Source: Thuidium tamariscinum (Eukaryota > Streptophyta > Bryopsida > Hypnales > Thuidiaceae). Taken from it: a stretch of 64,000 bases of DNA. The position numbers were made by a program, and so were the translations under genes. Location: positions 17,236,001-17,300,000 of the forward strand of contig OX344752.2 in NCBI GenBank assembly GCA_947034885.2, in the 5' to 3' direction. A model generated the notes under the pieces. It was not told where the DNA came from and made no database searches. It worked only from the letters and a program-made list of their open reading frames with translations. The first letter of the stretch is position 1; the number at the start of each line of letters is the position of its first letter. This document shows positions 12,591-23,696 of the stretch, in pieces.

Positions 12591-12639
12591 TGTAAATCCA
12601 AAAAGATTTTCAAAAACTCTATACCTACCTACAAACTTA

Positions 12640-12984
12640 AAATCCTCATAACTTTCACTTCATTAATTGTAATGGAATGATTCAAAGCTTCACATCTATA
12701 TAAAAGTTCAAAGAATCTATTTCAATTTTCAATTTTTTTAAAAGTGATTTTTAAGAAGTTTTTTGGGCTGCCCAGATTGCCCGCCAAGTAGAGAAAATCA
12801 CTTGTCATGCCATAACTTTTTAATTATGAGTTCAAAAGATACGAAAATTGTTGAGCCTTGAAGCTACTTGTTGGGCACACATTGTGTCAAAATTTCAAAG
12901 AAAAGTAATAAAAACTCCATCTATAGTGAGATGCCCAAAATTGATGTATTGCCAAAAGACGCAGCTTTTGCATTTAGGGGTTAA
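12640..12984. repeat. Single arm of the foldback family
   Basis: The segment matches the right arm of the element at 27272-27962 over its full length and ends in the same TTTAGGGGTTAA terminus. It includes the 'GGGCTGCCCAGATTGCCC' and 'GCCATAACTTTTTAA' blocks. The opposite arm is missing or too diverged to see, so this is probably a half element. Confidence 0.6.
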
Positions 12985-15900
12985 CTGCAAGTGCACCATT
13001 TGGCCTAAAGGAACCCTTGAAACAAGTATTGAGAAGAACCTTGTGTGAACAGGCTTGTCATTTTTCAATTTGTAGCACCGCTGCGAGACATGTACCCCGC
13101 AACAACGACCATGGCTAGCCTCCAATGCTACAATCATTTGTTCTAATCTAAATCAAAACTTCACCTTAGTTATCTTCTTTAATATTAATCCATTCTCTGA
13201 GTTTAAATTAGTTTTGAAAATCTTTCAATATTTCCTAAAGAATTTCATTTCTAAATTGTTCCTTGGTTGTCTCCAAAAAATTATTCTAAACCTAAAAACA
13301 ATAAATAGAATTAGAAGTTCAAAGAAGTAGTTAACAAATAGGAAATCAAACTAAACTTCAGCTAAAAGTCCCTCACATTGATTTTCCAAAAAAGTCAAAC
13401 TCTTAGACTTTTGATTTTTCTTAAAAAAATCATCCATAGATGAAGTTTGACCACTAATTAGTACTTCAAACTTCATCTACTAAATCCTTTTAATTAATCT
13501 TCAAAATAAAATTTTAATTTTAAGTTGACTTCTACTTCTATTTTAGATTCTAACATTCCTTTTTGGATTCTTTTGGATTAATTCCCTCTTTTTTCATCCA
13601 CTTGTACTTCTTTAAATTTTAATCTATTTTTGAAATTTAATAAATTTTTGGAAAGCTACTTAAATTACCTAATCTTTGTTAAATTCAATTTTTGATTTTC
13701 TCAAATTTCTAATGTTCTAAATCCACTCTCTAACTTCTAAGTTAATTTTCCTATAAAATAATATGAATGGGAAGAAGGAATTTCAAACACTTACCTCAAA
13801 TTTTGCACAAACAATTATTTTGTCTTTGTGGATCATAAATATAATATTGTTGTAATGCCCTTTGACTTCCATCTTCTACTCCTTTGTATTTGAATTCAAT
13901 ACGTAATAGAAATGTGTAATAAGTAAAAGAATCTAAGCCTTTTGTTCTTTACTTCCTTATCCTAAGATTCTTTTATTTTTCTCCTTCATTCTTCTTAGCT
14001 TTCTACTTCTTTTAAGATGTTTTTTTGAAATGTAAATCCTATCAAATTATCTTTCCTAAATGCTTGCTAGTTTTCCTTAGTATCAAACAAACTTTGAAGA
14101 CAAGTTAGATTAACCTCTTCTAGATAGAAACATGATTGGATGGCTCACAGATGACACCATAGGAGTTTATATATTGATGAGTTTTTGGCATGTTCATTTG
14201 TTGAATTTCCAACGACACATCCACCTAAAGATTTTCTTGTCATGTTGGTTTTTCAAAGGAAAAATGGAAGAACACCTTTCACTTTGATCCTTATATGAAC
14301 TTTGGAGAAAAAGGTTGAAATAAAATCCCTTAAAAGTCAATAAGTATACTTTCACAAATGATCCTACTTAAAAAGAAATGAATTATAGGATTTTAAACCT
14401 AAAACACAACATATAATAAGTTGGTATTTGAATAATATATTCTTTTTTTTCTCATAATAAACCTCACACAAAATTATATTTCTTGTTTGTTGGAGTCTAT
14501 ATTTCCAACTTCAAAAGTCCCTAACTCCTAAGTCAACTAACTTTTAAGATGATCTTTAAAAAAATCAACCACAATCTTCAACATAAATAAAGTTTTCTAT
14601 CTATAAACAAATTTTTACATTCAATGATGTAAGTTTACTATGTCTATTTCATCTTACAATACAAAGTACTTCTTCAAAATAGCATTGTGATACAAAAAGT
14701 GAGCCATCCAATAGTGTAAATTCAACCTTTTAACTATAGCTAAATTCTAAAATATCTAAAAGTCAACTACACCTCTATTTGTGCTTTTCCTTCTATCCTA
14801 ACCAAAGTCAAATTCCAATTTAGAAATTCAAACATTTCCTAATCGATGGTCATCATTCGCTCATTAATTCTCACTTCATTCTAAACCCCAAATTTGCTAA
14901 ACACTCAAGCTCATTTTACTTCTTTGGCTTCAATTTCAAAAGTCTAATATATTATCTACTAAAAAGATGCAGGCAACTCCAAGTTGTTGTTGTTGTTTAA
15001 AAATGTTTCCCCCCTGAGCCATCAATTCCACAAAAATCAAGAGCCATTGATGTGAAATACAATCCGAAATACAAATACGACTATAGATGTATAAGATTTG
15101 GATACAAATATAAGTATGAATATGATACAAGCTATGTATATGGAGTTTCCCACATATTTGTAGGATGTTAACTTTGTAAGAATTATAAGTAGGGGGGAGG
15201 AGGGGGGGATAATTTAATAATCTAAATAGCAGTAACTTTTTCAAAATACAAACATGTACCACTCTATGTGTTCAAAAGACAGGTATTGTATTTGTGTAAT
15301 ATACAAAATGTGAAAGACAGAGCTCTAAAGCTAGTTTAGAGAGCTTGCATTTGAAGGTAACTTAAACTTCTCAATTTGGTAGATCCATCTCCACAAAGCT
15401 TTTAGAGCTTCCAATTGGACTTTAGTATGATCATTGCTTAGCTATAAAGCATCCAAAGTGGAATTTAGACTCTCATTTTAAAAATCTTCAGCGATAAGGC
15501 TCCAAACTTTGGAATTTAGACTTTGAATATGTCAACTTTTGACCACAAGGCTTCCCAACTTTGGAATTTAGACTTTGGGTATGTCAAATTTTGGCCACAA
15601 GGCTTCCAAACTTTAGAATTAAGACTTTAGTTTGTCAAATTCCTAGCCATAGGACCTACAAACTTCAAAATTAAACTTTAAAATGTGAATAAAAAAATCA
15701 AGAATCAATATGAGACCATCCCTCTTAGGTTGTCCTGAATCAAATGGGTTTATAAAAATCAAGCAATTTGTTTATCTAGGGACCAAATCCTTAATACTAG
15801 ATTGTACTGACTTTTTTTTGGGGACGTGGATTGTATCCTTAGCTCTTAGCTTTGGACCAATTGGTTGGGCTTTAGAGGTCAGCTAGACGAGGGTAGGGGT

Positions 15901-16110
15901 GGCTAATTAGATTCATAAGAGGAATTTATAAAAAATTGCACATATCTATTGAGACTTGGTGGTATATACAAAAGCAAAGAGATGATCAATAGTACTCTTG
16001 TCCTATTAGTCAAAAGAATACCACTTACTTCTTTGCTGACTAATCATCCACCATATTATAGGGAGCATTGTCAGCTAGAGAAGCCTTGCCTTGGAAAAAC
16101 ACGGGGAGGG
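12985..16110. other. AT-rich intergenic DNA
   Basis: About 3 kb with no recognisable gene. Short imperfect repeats around 15450-15660 (CTTTGGAATTTAGACTTTG and the 'CCACAAGGCTTCC' phrase, three to four times) suggest an old minisatellite with a period of about 65-70 bp. Nothing else was supportable. Confidence 0.35.
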
Positions 16111-16111
16111 T

Positions 16112-16832
16112 CGTTGCAAGAAACACTTACCGGTTTTGGCTCAAAATGGCTCAAAATCAATGAGTCCTGTGAGTCCTATGACCCTTTGAAATAAATTTTT
16201 TTTAAATTGAAAAAAATATGGATAATTTGAAGAGTAATGAGAATATTATGTCTCTTGAAATTCAGACCTAAGAATTTTTTTCTCTAAATGTTATAGACAA
16301 TGAAAAATACAATGAAAATAGCTCTTTTTTCACTAATTTGGTAAAAATAGTAAAAAAATTCAAAAAATGAAAATGAAAAATCCATTTTTTCTTCAAGTAA
16401 AGGTCTTTCTTTTCCAACAAATTTCATCTTTGGAAAAAATAAATTCTATTCTCTACACTTGCACAAAGTCAGCCACTTTGACGACATGTGGAAGTTGGAC
16501 AGTTTAATATTTTCAAAAATCCTTTTTAGGGATTGTGTAACTATACTATAGATCTAAGCATGCCAATTTTCAGATCAAAATTTGCATTTTTGGGTCAAAA
16601 ATAGGACTAAAACCCCCCCAAATGGCCAAGGTAGACAGCCAATCGGGGGCAGTTTAAAAATAGTAAAATAATTGAAAAAAAATTGAAAAAATTACAAAGC
16701 ATATAAAACTTTTGTGTGCACCTTCATTCCAAATTTCAAGTTGATAGGGAAAACGATGAAAAAGTTATGAGCAAAAAACTACCTGTTGAAGGTCAAGGGG
16801 ACAAAAAATAGGACAAGTGTTTCTTGCAATCA
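16112..16832. mobile_element. ~720-bp MITE-like element, family 2, copy 2
   Basis: The left end is CGTTGCAAGAAACACTT and the right end its inverse, AAGTGTTTCTTGCAATC. The interior runs in reverse complement to copy 1 at 419-1127: the ACATGTGGAAGTTGGA block, TTTTTGGGTCAAAAATAGGA and CAATCGGGGGC all match. There is no coding capacity. Confidence 0.7.
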
Positions 16833-16911
16833 CCCGGGAGTATAGCTGCAACTAAATTTGGCAAAAACAAAATAAACAACTTAACTTCCAAATTTTTATT
16901 ACAAACCTTTC

Positions 16912-17161
16912 TATGTACAATATGCAATAATGACCCTCCAAAGTCATGGATCCCCCAAGTTGACCACAAGGAGGAGGAAGGAGACCCACCTTAAAAAGAC
17001 CTAAGTAAATGGAATTTGCTTCTAAAAATACCTATATGTACAATATGCAATAATGACCCTCCAAAGTCATGGATCCCCCAAGTTGACCACGAGGAGGAGG
17101 AAGGAGACCCTTCCACCTTAAAAATACCTAAGTAAATGGAATTTGCTTCTAAAAATACCTA
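16912..17161. repeat. Tandem duplication, 2 x ~125 bp
   Basis: The segment starting TATGTACAATATGCAATAAT at 16912 is repeated from 17035, nearly identical except for a few bases in the GA-rich part. It lies just outside the left end of the pogo-type transposon. Confidence 0.8.
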
Positions 17162-17522
17162 AACTCAAAAGAAAGTATGTTTTACTTTCTTAGAGCTAAA
17201 TAGAGGTAAAAAAAAAGTAGAACTAACTCCATAAGGATGGACTAAGCTCCCCCAAAAAACCCTCTATGTGAACAATAATTTAAAATTTTACATATTACAC
17301 ACATATGCAATGCAACAGCGTTCACACTATGTATCGTAACGAAAATAAGTACATAAATAGGAGTAACAGTCTAGGCTTTCCTGAAGAGACTTGTCAATGG
17401 ACTCCAGAGTCCATGGATCACATGGGGTGTGATCAAGGTATAGGGCACCTAAATCCTCTCCATCATGCAGCTCTGGGTCCACTGCCTGCACCACCTGCCA
17501 TCAGGCAATTTGGGAACACATA

Positions 17523-17552
17523 GGGTAGATGTATGTATCATTGCGCACTTAA
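17523..17552 (+). repeat. Left TIR of the pogo-type element
   Basis: Starts GGGTAGATGTATGTATCATT followed by GCGCAC, preceded by TA (17521-17522). It is inverted relative to 22900-22929. Confidence 0.75.
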
Positions 17553-17790
17553 GAATTTTATCTACTGTAAAATCTTCAGTGTATATATTTAGCTTTAATC
17601 TTCTAAATCAAATTAGTTTATCAAGGAGTTGACTTTGTAGACAACCTTTCAAAATTAAATTTTTTGGGACTTTGTGTCTCATGTATGAAAAGTTGTACAC
17701 CTAAGATAGGGCATTGTTCCAAAAGACCAAATCACCTATACTTGCGCATGCCTAACCTTTCATTGCGCACATTCTCCCTATCATTGCGCA
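17541..17790. promoter_or_regulatory. Cluster of TTGCGCA motifs, candidate transposase-binding sites
   Basis: TTGCGCA occurs at 17541-17547, 17742-17748, 17763-17769 and 17784-17790, with a one-base variant near 17809. On the other side the inverse appears at 22500-22506 and 22886-22893, and a variant sits in the right TIR. In this AT-rich DNA such a CpG-containing heptamer should be rare. Repeated subterminal motifs are typical binding sites of a transposase. Confidence 0.45.
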
Positions 17791-18022
17791 TAAAAACTGT
17801 TTGTGTCATTGCACACTCTAAAATTTTGTGAATTCTAAAACCATCTAAATGCTATAAGTTGGCTAAACTATTCTAAAGCAAAATTACATGCCAATTTCAC
17901 AATTTTTAACAACTCAAGGTTGGAGCCGACTTCTTTTGTAATTGCCGAATCTTGGCTTCTTCCATAGTCTGTTCGTAAAACAATCATCAATCACCCTAAC
18001 GATACAAACCACCCTAACCACC

Positions 18023-21000
18023 CTAACTTGCTATTGAACTTGACAAACTTTGAGAGACAAAAGGTGTTACAAATGTTCTTGCTCTTTTGGAAAGCACCTG
18101 GGGTAGCTCACTACTCCTAACAACATGATTTCTAACATTGTTGGGTGGCCTCTTCTTCAAGCCAAGAATTCTCTTCTCTGCTGCATCTTTCTTCTGTCCA
18201 GCTAACTTCTCCTTCTCCTTCTTACGGATAGCCCTTGATATTGCCCGTTCTTCTACCATTCGGTTTTTCTCCACTTTAGAGGCCAACTCTGTCTCTGCGT
18301 GGGATATGAATTCATGCGATGTAATCAACTGTCGAGTTGCAATATCCCGTGCAACATTGACCTTTGGCTCCCGCATCTTGTAAGTAGGTACATCCAAAAT
18401 CTTCAATAAAGGTTCTACAAAAAACATACATGATGTCAAAACAAAACATGGTTTAAAAAAATTATCTTACAATGTTACAACTGTTTATAAAAATATTTTT
18501 AGTGATATAAAAAACCTTTACCATTAGAGAGATTGTTGGTGAATTTTTTCTTTCTCCCAAACTCCTCCAATAGTACTTTTTGAATTTTCCCCCTCAAATT
18601 TGAAGCTTCTCTTGGAGAAAACCAATTGAGGTTGAAATTCTTGTCCAAATTTTGAAAGATTAGCACTTGATGGGCATCTTCCAAGAACTTTTCAATGTAA
18701 TACAACAAAAAGACGCCACAATCGTATCCATTATCCTGCAAAGGGACCTGTTTCATAAGTTAGAACCTAATTTCATCATCTATGAACTAAAAATGATTCT
18801 ACAATTATCTACAACTATTTTTAATAGAAAAATAGACTCATTAATAATAATTTAAGAGATGCTTACTGATACTCGTCGGTGTAGTATTTCTTTGCTTATT
18901 ATTTTATGATGTTCATCTGCTCCAACTGAAACAAGATACCTTCAAAGAAAAAAATAATCAAATGAATACTTTACATTGAAGTTACTTTACTAACCTTGAA
19001 GTAGAGCTATAGTAACCTTCAATTAACAACCTAAAACTATGGAACATGACTTTTCAACATACCTATTAAAGATGTCAAATATAGCATTGCTATTGTGACC
19101 TTCATTCATAGAATCAAAATGTAGGATCAATTGTTTTGAAAGGCCCCTTTGTCCAGTCTGAATGATAACAAGACTCCAATGGAACCTGTAAAGAGACATG
19201 ATAAGAAAGCAAGTTAATCCAAAAATAATTGCTAAAAATGAACTCAATGAAACATAAAACATTTGCTACTTACTTGTCATGAATTGGAACAAATAGGTAG
19301 TCCTTTGAAAATAGTTGAATTCCTCTTGTCCACTTTCTCAAGTCTTCAAAATCCAATGAGTCTTTGGCTTTTGTGTAAAAGAAGCAATTGAAGAAATGCA
19401 ATTTTTCTTTCCATTCCGAGTCATGTAGTTGCTCATTATAAATGTGCCTAATCACACACAAACACAAATGAATATAATAAAAGATACAAAAAATTTAACT
19501 AATTTGAGGTCATAGTCTTGAAGTACCTGATGTAAAAATCAATGATTGTATCATTGAGGAAGTGGCCGGGATCCAAAGCTTGAATATCATCCCATAATAT
19601 GTCAAGAGGTTCTACAAATTCTCTGTTTCATCCAACCAATTTTTTGATTAGTTACAATGAATCATTAATTAAACAATTAATAATCACCAAAATTGCCACA
19701 AAAATTACAATACTTACCTGTTTGTCTCAAGAGAAAAATCTTTCACATCTCTTGCATTGTGAATATCTTCACTTTTCATAGTCTTCAAATTGACAAAAAC
19801 TGAACTTGGTCCAATTTCTCCATCCATAGCTCGCACATTCAAAGGATAGATCCCAGTTTTTCTAAAACCAGCTTGAATGTTAGAAGCCGAGAGAGCTTCT
19901 TTGAGAGCCTTGCTAGCAAGCTCAGCCAAATATGACTTGTCAAAATTGCCATTGCTCCATGCTGGGTTTTTTTCTTTGAAGCTCTCCTTCAAAGAATAGA
20001 AGTGGGTCTTGAACGATTTAAAAATCGATACATCAAGAGGTTGAAGCTTATGAGATGTATGGGGTGGTAGGAGAGCAATATCAATGCCATAACTAGTTGC
20101 TTTGGTTACAACATCCAAAGTAATGTGGCTGTTATGCCCATCAACTAAAAGAAGGTGTTTCTTCTCTAGAGAAACTCCCCCAGGAACTGAATCCTTAAAA
20201 TGATCCAACCACTCACAAAAAATTGCTTCATCAATCCATCCATTCTTTTGCACCGCCATTTGAGCACCTGGTTCACACCTGTCAACATAGTTCTGGCGCT
20301 TCCTACTTGCCGAAGAGATGTAGAGATTTGGAATGCTATGTCCCATTGCATTTATGCAAACTAGGATGGTCATCCATTGACGGTTGGTAGTATTAAGGGT
20401 TGAAACATTTCTAGACCCTTTGATACCAATCACCTTAATACTACTATTTGTTTGGGCTGCACTTAATCCAGTTTCATCAGCATTCCAAATCCTACTTGGA
20501 GGATATCTTCCTTCTTCATAGATGTTTGTGAGAAACTTATAAAATTGATCACATATCTCCTTTGACAATCCTTTTGCTCTTGCGATATCCAAGTCTTCTG
20601 GCCTTCGCAATACCAAGTGTGGATGTCGCTGTTGAAACCAATACCACCAACTTCTCCCAGGAATCCCTTCATGAAAAGGAGTGACCCTATCTTCACAAAT
20701 CAACTTCACCTTTCCTTTCAAAAGGGTCAATGAAACACAATGTGCCACTCGTTGCCTAGTCTCACACCACTCAACCAACAATTGCTCTTCTTCTTTAGTA
20801 AGTATAGTCTCCGGGCCACTCTTTTTGGATTTTACCTTTCCATATAACCAAGCCCTAATGCTTGATTCTGGTATGAAGTAGTATCGTGCTGCTTCTCTGA
20901 TTTTCCTCTCACCGCATTCAATGTCGGCAAGAGCAGATCTCATTGCTTCTTCAGTCCATAGCCCACGCTTCTCTTTTGAATTTTTTTGGGCTTTGTTTGA

Positions 21001-21460
21001 TTTTTTCAAACCTTGTGAGTCAAGGAGGCTTTGTTCTTTTGTGTGTCCATTTCTCACACATGAACCACTTCGCCTTCTAGTGCAACCCCATCGAGGAAGC
21101 TGCAAACCCTAATGTATAACACATTGACACATGGTTAGTCTAAATAATGCATAATAGACAATTTTTAGATGTTTTAATTTGAGATTAGAAATCAAAATTC
21201 ATCATTTGTAAATCATCAAAAAGGTTAGTAATAAATATCATCTCCTGTATGTCATGACGTACCTTATCAGTGTTCATGCCTTCCCTGAATCCAAAAGAAA
21301 GACTAGTAAGTCGACTAAGTCCAACAATACCACTCCTTGGTGGCGGCGGCGCCCTCCTCCTCGCCGCGCCAGTCACACTCTCCATATGACCAAAGCAGTC
21401 GATGCAAACCGATTTGAAGAAATCCTGAATGAGATCAATGTAGAACGGTGACTGAGCCAT
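18023..21460 (-). CDS. Pogo-type DDD transposase fused in frame to a ULP2-like SUMO protease
   Basis: Exons on the minus strand are 21460-21263, 21099-19718, 19622-19527, 19447-19274, 19185-19063, 18939-18867, 18747-18522 and 18414-18023. All introns are GT/AG and every phase fits, giving 887 residues. Residues about 110-235 look like the psq and CENP-B-type helix-turn-helix pair. The DDE_1 catalytic part has WNADETG (Asp274), VDGHNSH (Asp386) and QPLD (Asp422), a DDD triad with 35 residues between the last two. Residues about 528-757 form a C48/ULP2-type protease: FLNDTIIDFYI, WTRGIQLFSKDYLFVPIHDK, FHWSLVII (His619), LHFDSM (Asp641), PLQDNGYDCG (Gln686, Cys692) and NWFSPREAS. Residues 758-887 are a basic, charged tail. 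The start at 21460 is chosen because exon 1 ends in phase with a GTACGT donor. An inner Met (ATG at 21385) is possible. The protein presumably acts in the nucleus. The fusion is inferred from splice signals, not from a transcript. Confidence 0.82.
18522..19622 (-). other. ULP2-type SUMO protease module (exons 3-7 of the fusion gene)
   Basis: Five exons (96, 174, 123, 73 and 226 nt) carry the whole C48 catalytic fold, from the conserved FLNDTIIDFYI entrance to the NWFSPREAS end. All four active-site positions are kept: His in FHWS at 19181-19179, Asp in HFDS at 19115-19113, Gln at 18738-18736 and Cys in YDCG at 18720-18718. The module has the intron-rich structure of a plant gene, unlike the single large transposase exon before it. 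This suggests capture of a genomic host gene segment rather than of an mRNA. Skipping exons 3-7 (692 nt) would break the frame. Confidence 0.8.
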
Positions 21461-22899
21461 TTCCCAATCAAAATCTACAGCAAGAAGCGCACGGATTATT
21501 CTACAAGTCAAGGAGCAGCAACACTGACAACGCCAGGAGAGAATGAATTTGTACACAACCAAGCTGAAATCCTCCCGAACTAAGCTTACTCAATGCCTCC
21601 GCAACAGCAATTGCACGACATCGTTATTGCAGCAGCTTGTTATGGCCCCTGCCAGCAATGGTCTTCGTCTTCCACGGTTTCAACACAGCATACGCAGGTA
21701 TTGCTCTTGTCTGTCAATTTGTTCGTCATGAAGTTTTCTCGATCCAGGTTCCCCTGTAATCATTCCATGTACACAAATCGTGAATACAGAATTCGATCAT
21801 AGGAATGAAGCAGCCAATTGCAATTATATCAAGCAAAAATTGGGAATACTAGACCGAGAATCAATTAGAGTAATGAATTAGAGTAATAGATGATTTCGTA
21901 AACATTCTATGTATACAAATTGTGAATACAGATATTCGATAATAGGAACGAAGCAGCCAGCTGCAATTATAACAAGCAAAAATTGGGATTATTAGACCGA
22001 GAATCTATTAGAATAATTTCGATGTCTAAGTGCGATTGCTTCCCGTATAATTTGCTTACGCAGTACAAAAGTTCCGCAATAGATTTACTTTCTAAAGCTT
22101 ACTAGACACGACATCGACCTGCGGAACGCAATTTAATATTATGCCGCAATTTTAACAACTCCCGATGCCGCAATCAATGCTAGCTTGTGGCCAAACTCAA
22201 ATCACTGAAAAATGAATATCAGATGAGCAACCCTAAGCAAGAGAAACAAAACACTCATCGGGAGAAATGAGACTCACCAAAATGCTCCGCTCAGGTCGTC
22301 ACTCCGAACTCCTAGACCACGCAATGCTCATCGAAACTCCTCATTTCCGTTGTTGCAGATCTGCGAAGGAATCAAGGCGCTTTCTAGGAATCTCTAGGTT
22401 GACATTGGCATCAATTGCTACCTGTACTACAACCTTTTATTCAATCGAGCATGCATCTCAAAGCGATCAATTGAGCTCTGTCTAGAGTGAGCATGCAAAT
22501 GCGCAATGTAAGAGAATCTGCCAAAACTACTAAGCATCACCCCCTCTCAATGTTGCAAGAAAATGGCGCATGTGGCTATGGCGGATACCTGAAACGTAAC
22601 ACAAACTTCCACAAGCATTCTCTGGCAATTTACTCTGATTTCTAGAGAATACAATCCTCGCCATTGAAACTGGCCCCTGTGGCTATGGCGAAGTTTACAA
22701 ACTAAGCAGAACAACAAGAAAAACAATGCTCAGAAACAGACACACACTGACAAGGAAGGGTGTAAATGAGGCAGACACGGCGCAGGCATTGAGAAATGAC
22801 AAGGAACGGCGAGCATCCAATGGTTGAAATCCATCGATCAAGATCCAACGGTTGAAATCAAATCAAGCGCGATCATGGGTTCTGGTTGCGCAACCATGG
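21461..22899 (-). other. Upstream region of the transposon gene, with a 142-bp duplication
   Basis: This 1.4-kb part should hold the promoter and any leader exon of the fusion gene. A diverged tandem duplication is present: the segment from about 21761 (CATTCCATGTACACAAATCG) recurs from about 21903. A short phrase 'TGTGGCTATGGCG' also recurs near 22570 and 22680. No other coding frame is convincing. Confidence 0.5.
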
Positions 22900-22929
22900 G
22901 GTTCGGCGCAACAATAGGTACACTTACCC
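22900..22929 (-). repeat. Right TIR of the pogo-type element
   Basis: In reverse complement it starts GGGTAAGTGTACCTATTGTT followed by GCGCC and is followed outside by TA (22930-22931). It pairs with the left end at 17523. Confidence 0.75.
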
Positions 22930-22974
22930 TATAAGCAAGCAGCTACACATAAGAGCAATGCTGTATCCTTGACT

Positions 22975-23480
22975 ACAGTAATGGGTTTTTTGTGGTAGTG
23001 TTTTTGGGAACAAATGGGGGGAACATGATTGCAAATTGAAATTAAAGGTACAAATACAAGCTCAGAAGAGTGAAACTAGGTCAGGACACAGTGCAACTTG
23101 ACCAAGGCATTGGGGAAGATTTGAGGCCTCTGGAAGACTGCGAGTTTCCACAGTTTGAAAATGTGGAAATTGTTATGGGAATGCAAAATTATAGGAATCC
23201 TACATGATTAAGAGAGTGCCACATCATTAAATTTTATTTTTTGGAGAAAAAAATTGATTTTTTTTTCATATTTCAGGACCCCTAATTTTTTTTTTCATTT
23301 TTTGGTAATTGTTGGCTTAACAATGGCCAATAGTTGCGGGAATAGTCCCAAAAAAGCCCTTTGGAAGCCTCAAATCCCCTCTAATGTAATTGACCCCTTA
23401 TTGATCACCCTCCTTCTTCAGAATCTAGATTATTCTATTTCTATGCATCTAAGATGGAAATAACTGGTCATTTATGATGT
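22975..23480. repeat. Dispersed repeat, inverse copy of about 12170-12590
   Basis: The clearest match is 23165-23460, which in reverse complement follows the repeat at 12290-12560 block by block (GATGTGGCACTCTCTTAA, TAGGATTCCTATAATTTTGC). It starts soon after the right end of the pogo-type element. The left boundary is uncertain. Confidence 0.5.
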
Positions 23481-23696
23481 ATTATGAGCTGTTGATTTCT
23501 TGTCAGTTTTTTTTACTAACCTATGGTCGGAATTAGACATACCTTTATAACAAGAATAGATTCCTCATAATCTTGACAAAAACAATTCACTATAATTTTG
23601 AGATCCATCAATTCATAGCTATGAGTTTGAATTGGAACTGCTGGATTCTGGAATTGGATTGAAATTTATGATGGAGTATTGAACAAACTATGTTAT

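Larger units (their letters stand above)
17523..22929 (-). mobile_element. Complete pogo/Tigger-type DNA transposon carrying a transposase-SUMO protease gene
   Basis: The element is 5,407 bp. Its ends are imperfect terminal inverted repeats: reading inward, both begin (TA)GGGTA, then RTGTA, then TAT, then TTGCGC, with about 20 of the first 26 positions identical. It is flanked by TA dinucleotides at 17521-17522 and 22930-22931, the target duplication expected of the Tc1/mariner-pogo superfamily. One gene on the minus strand fills 18023-21460. The remaining 1.47 kb upstream and 0.5 kb downstream are non-coding and contain repeated TTGCGCA motifs. No lesion was found in the gene, so the copy looks young and possibly autonomous. 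TIRs were found by eye, so the exact ends could shift by a few bases. Confidence 0.88.

Noticed and set aside
19023-19467. Separate short protease ORFs as independent genes
   Set aside because: Their ends coincide with splice sites and they join in phase into one ULP2 catalytic domain.
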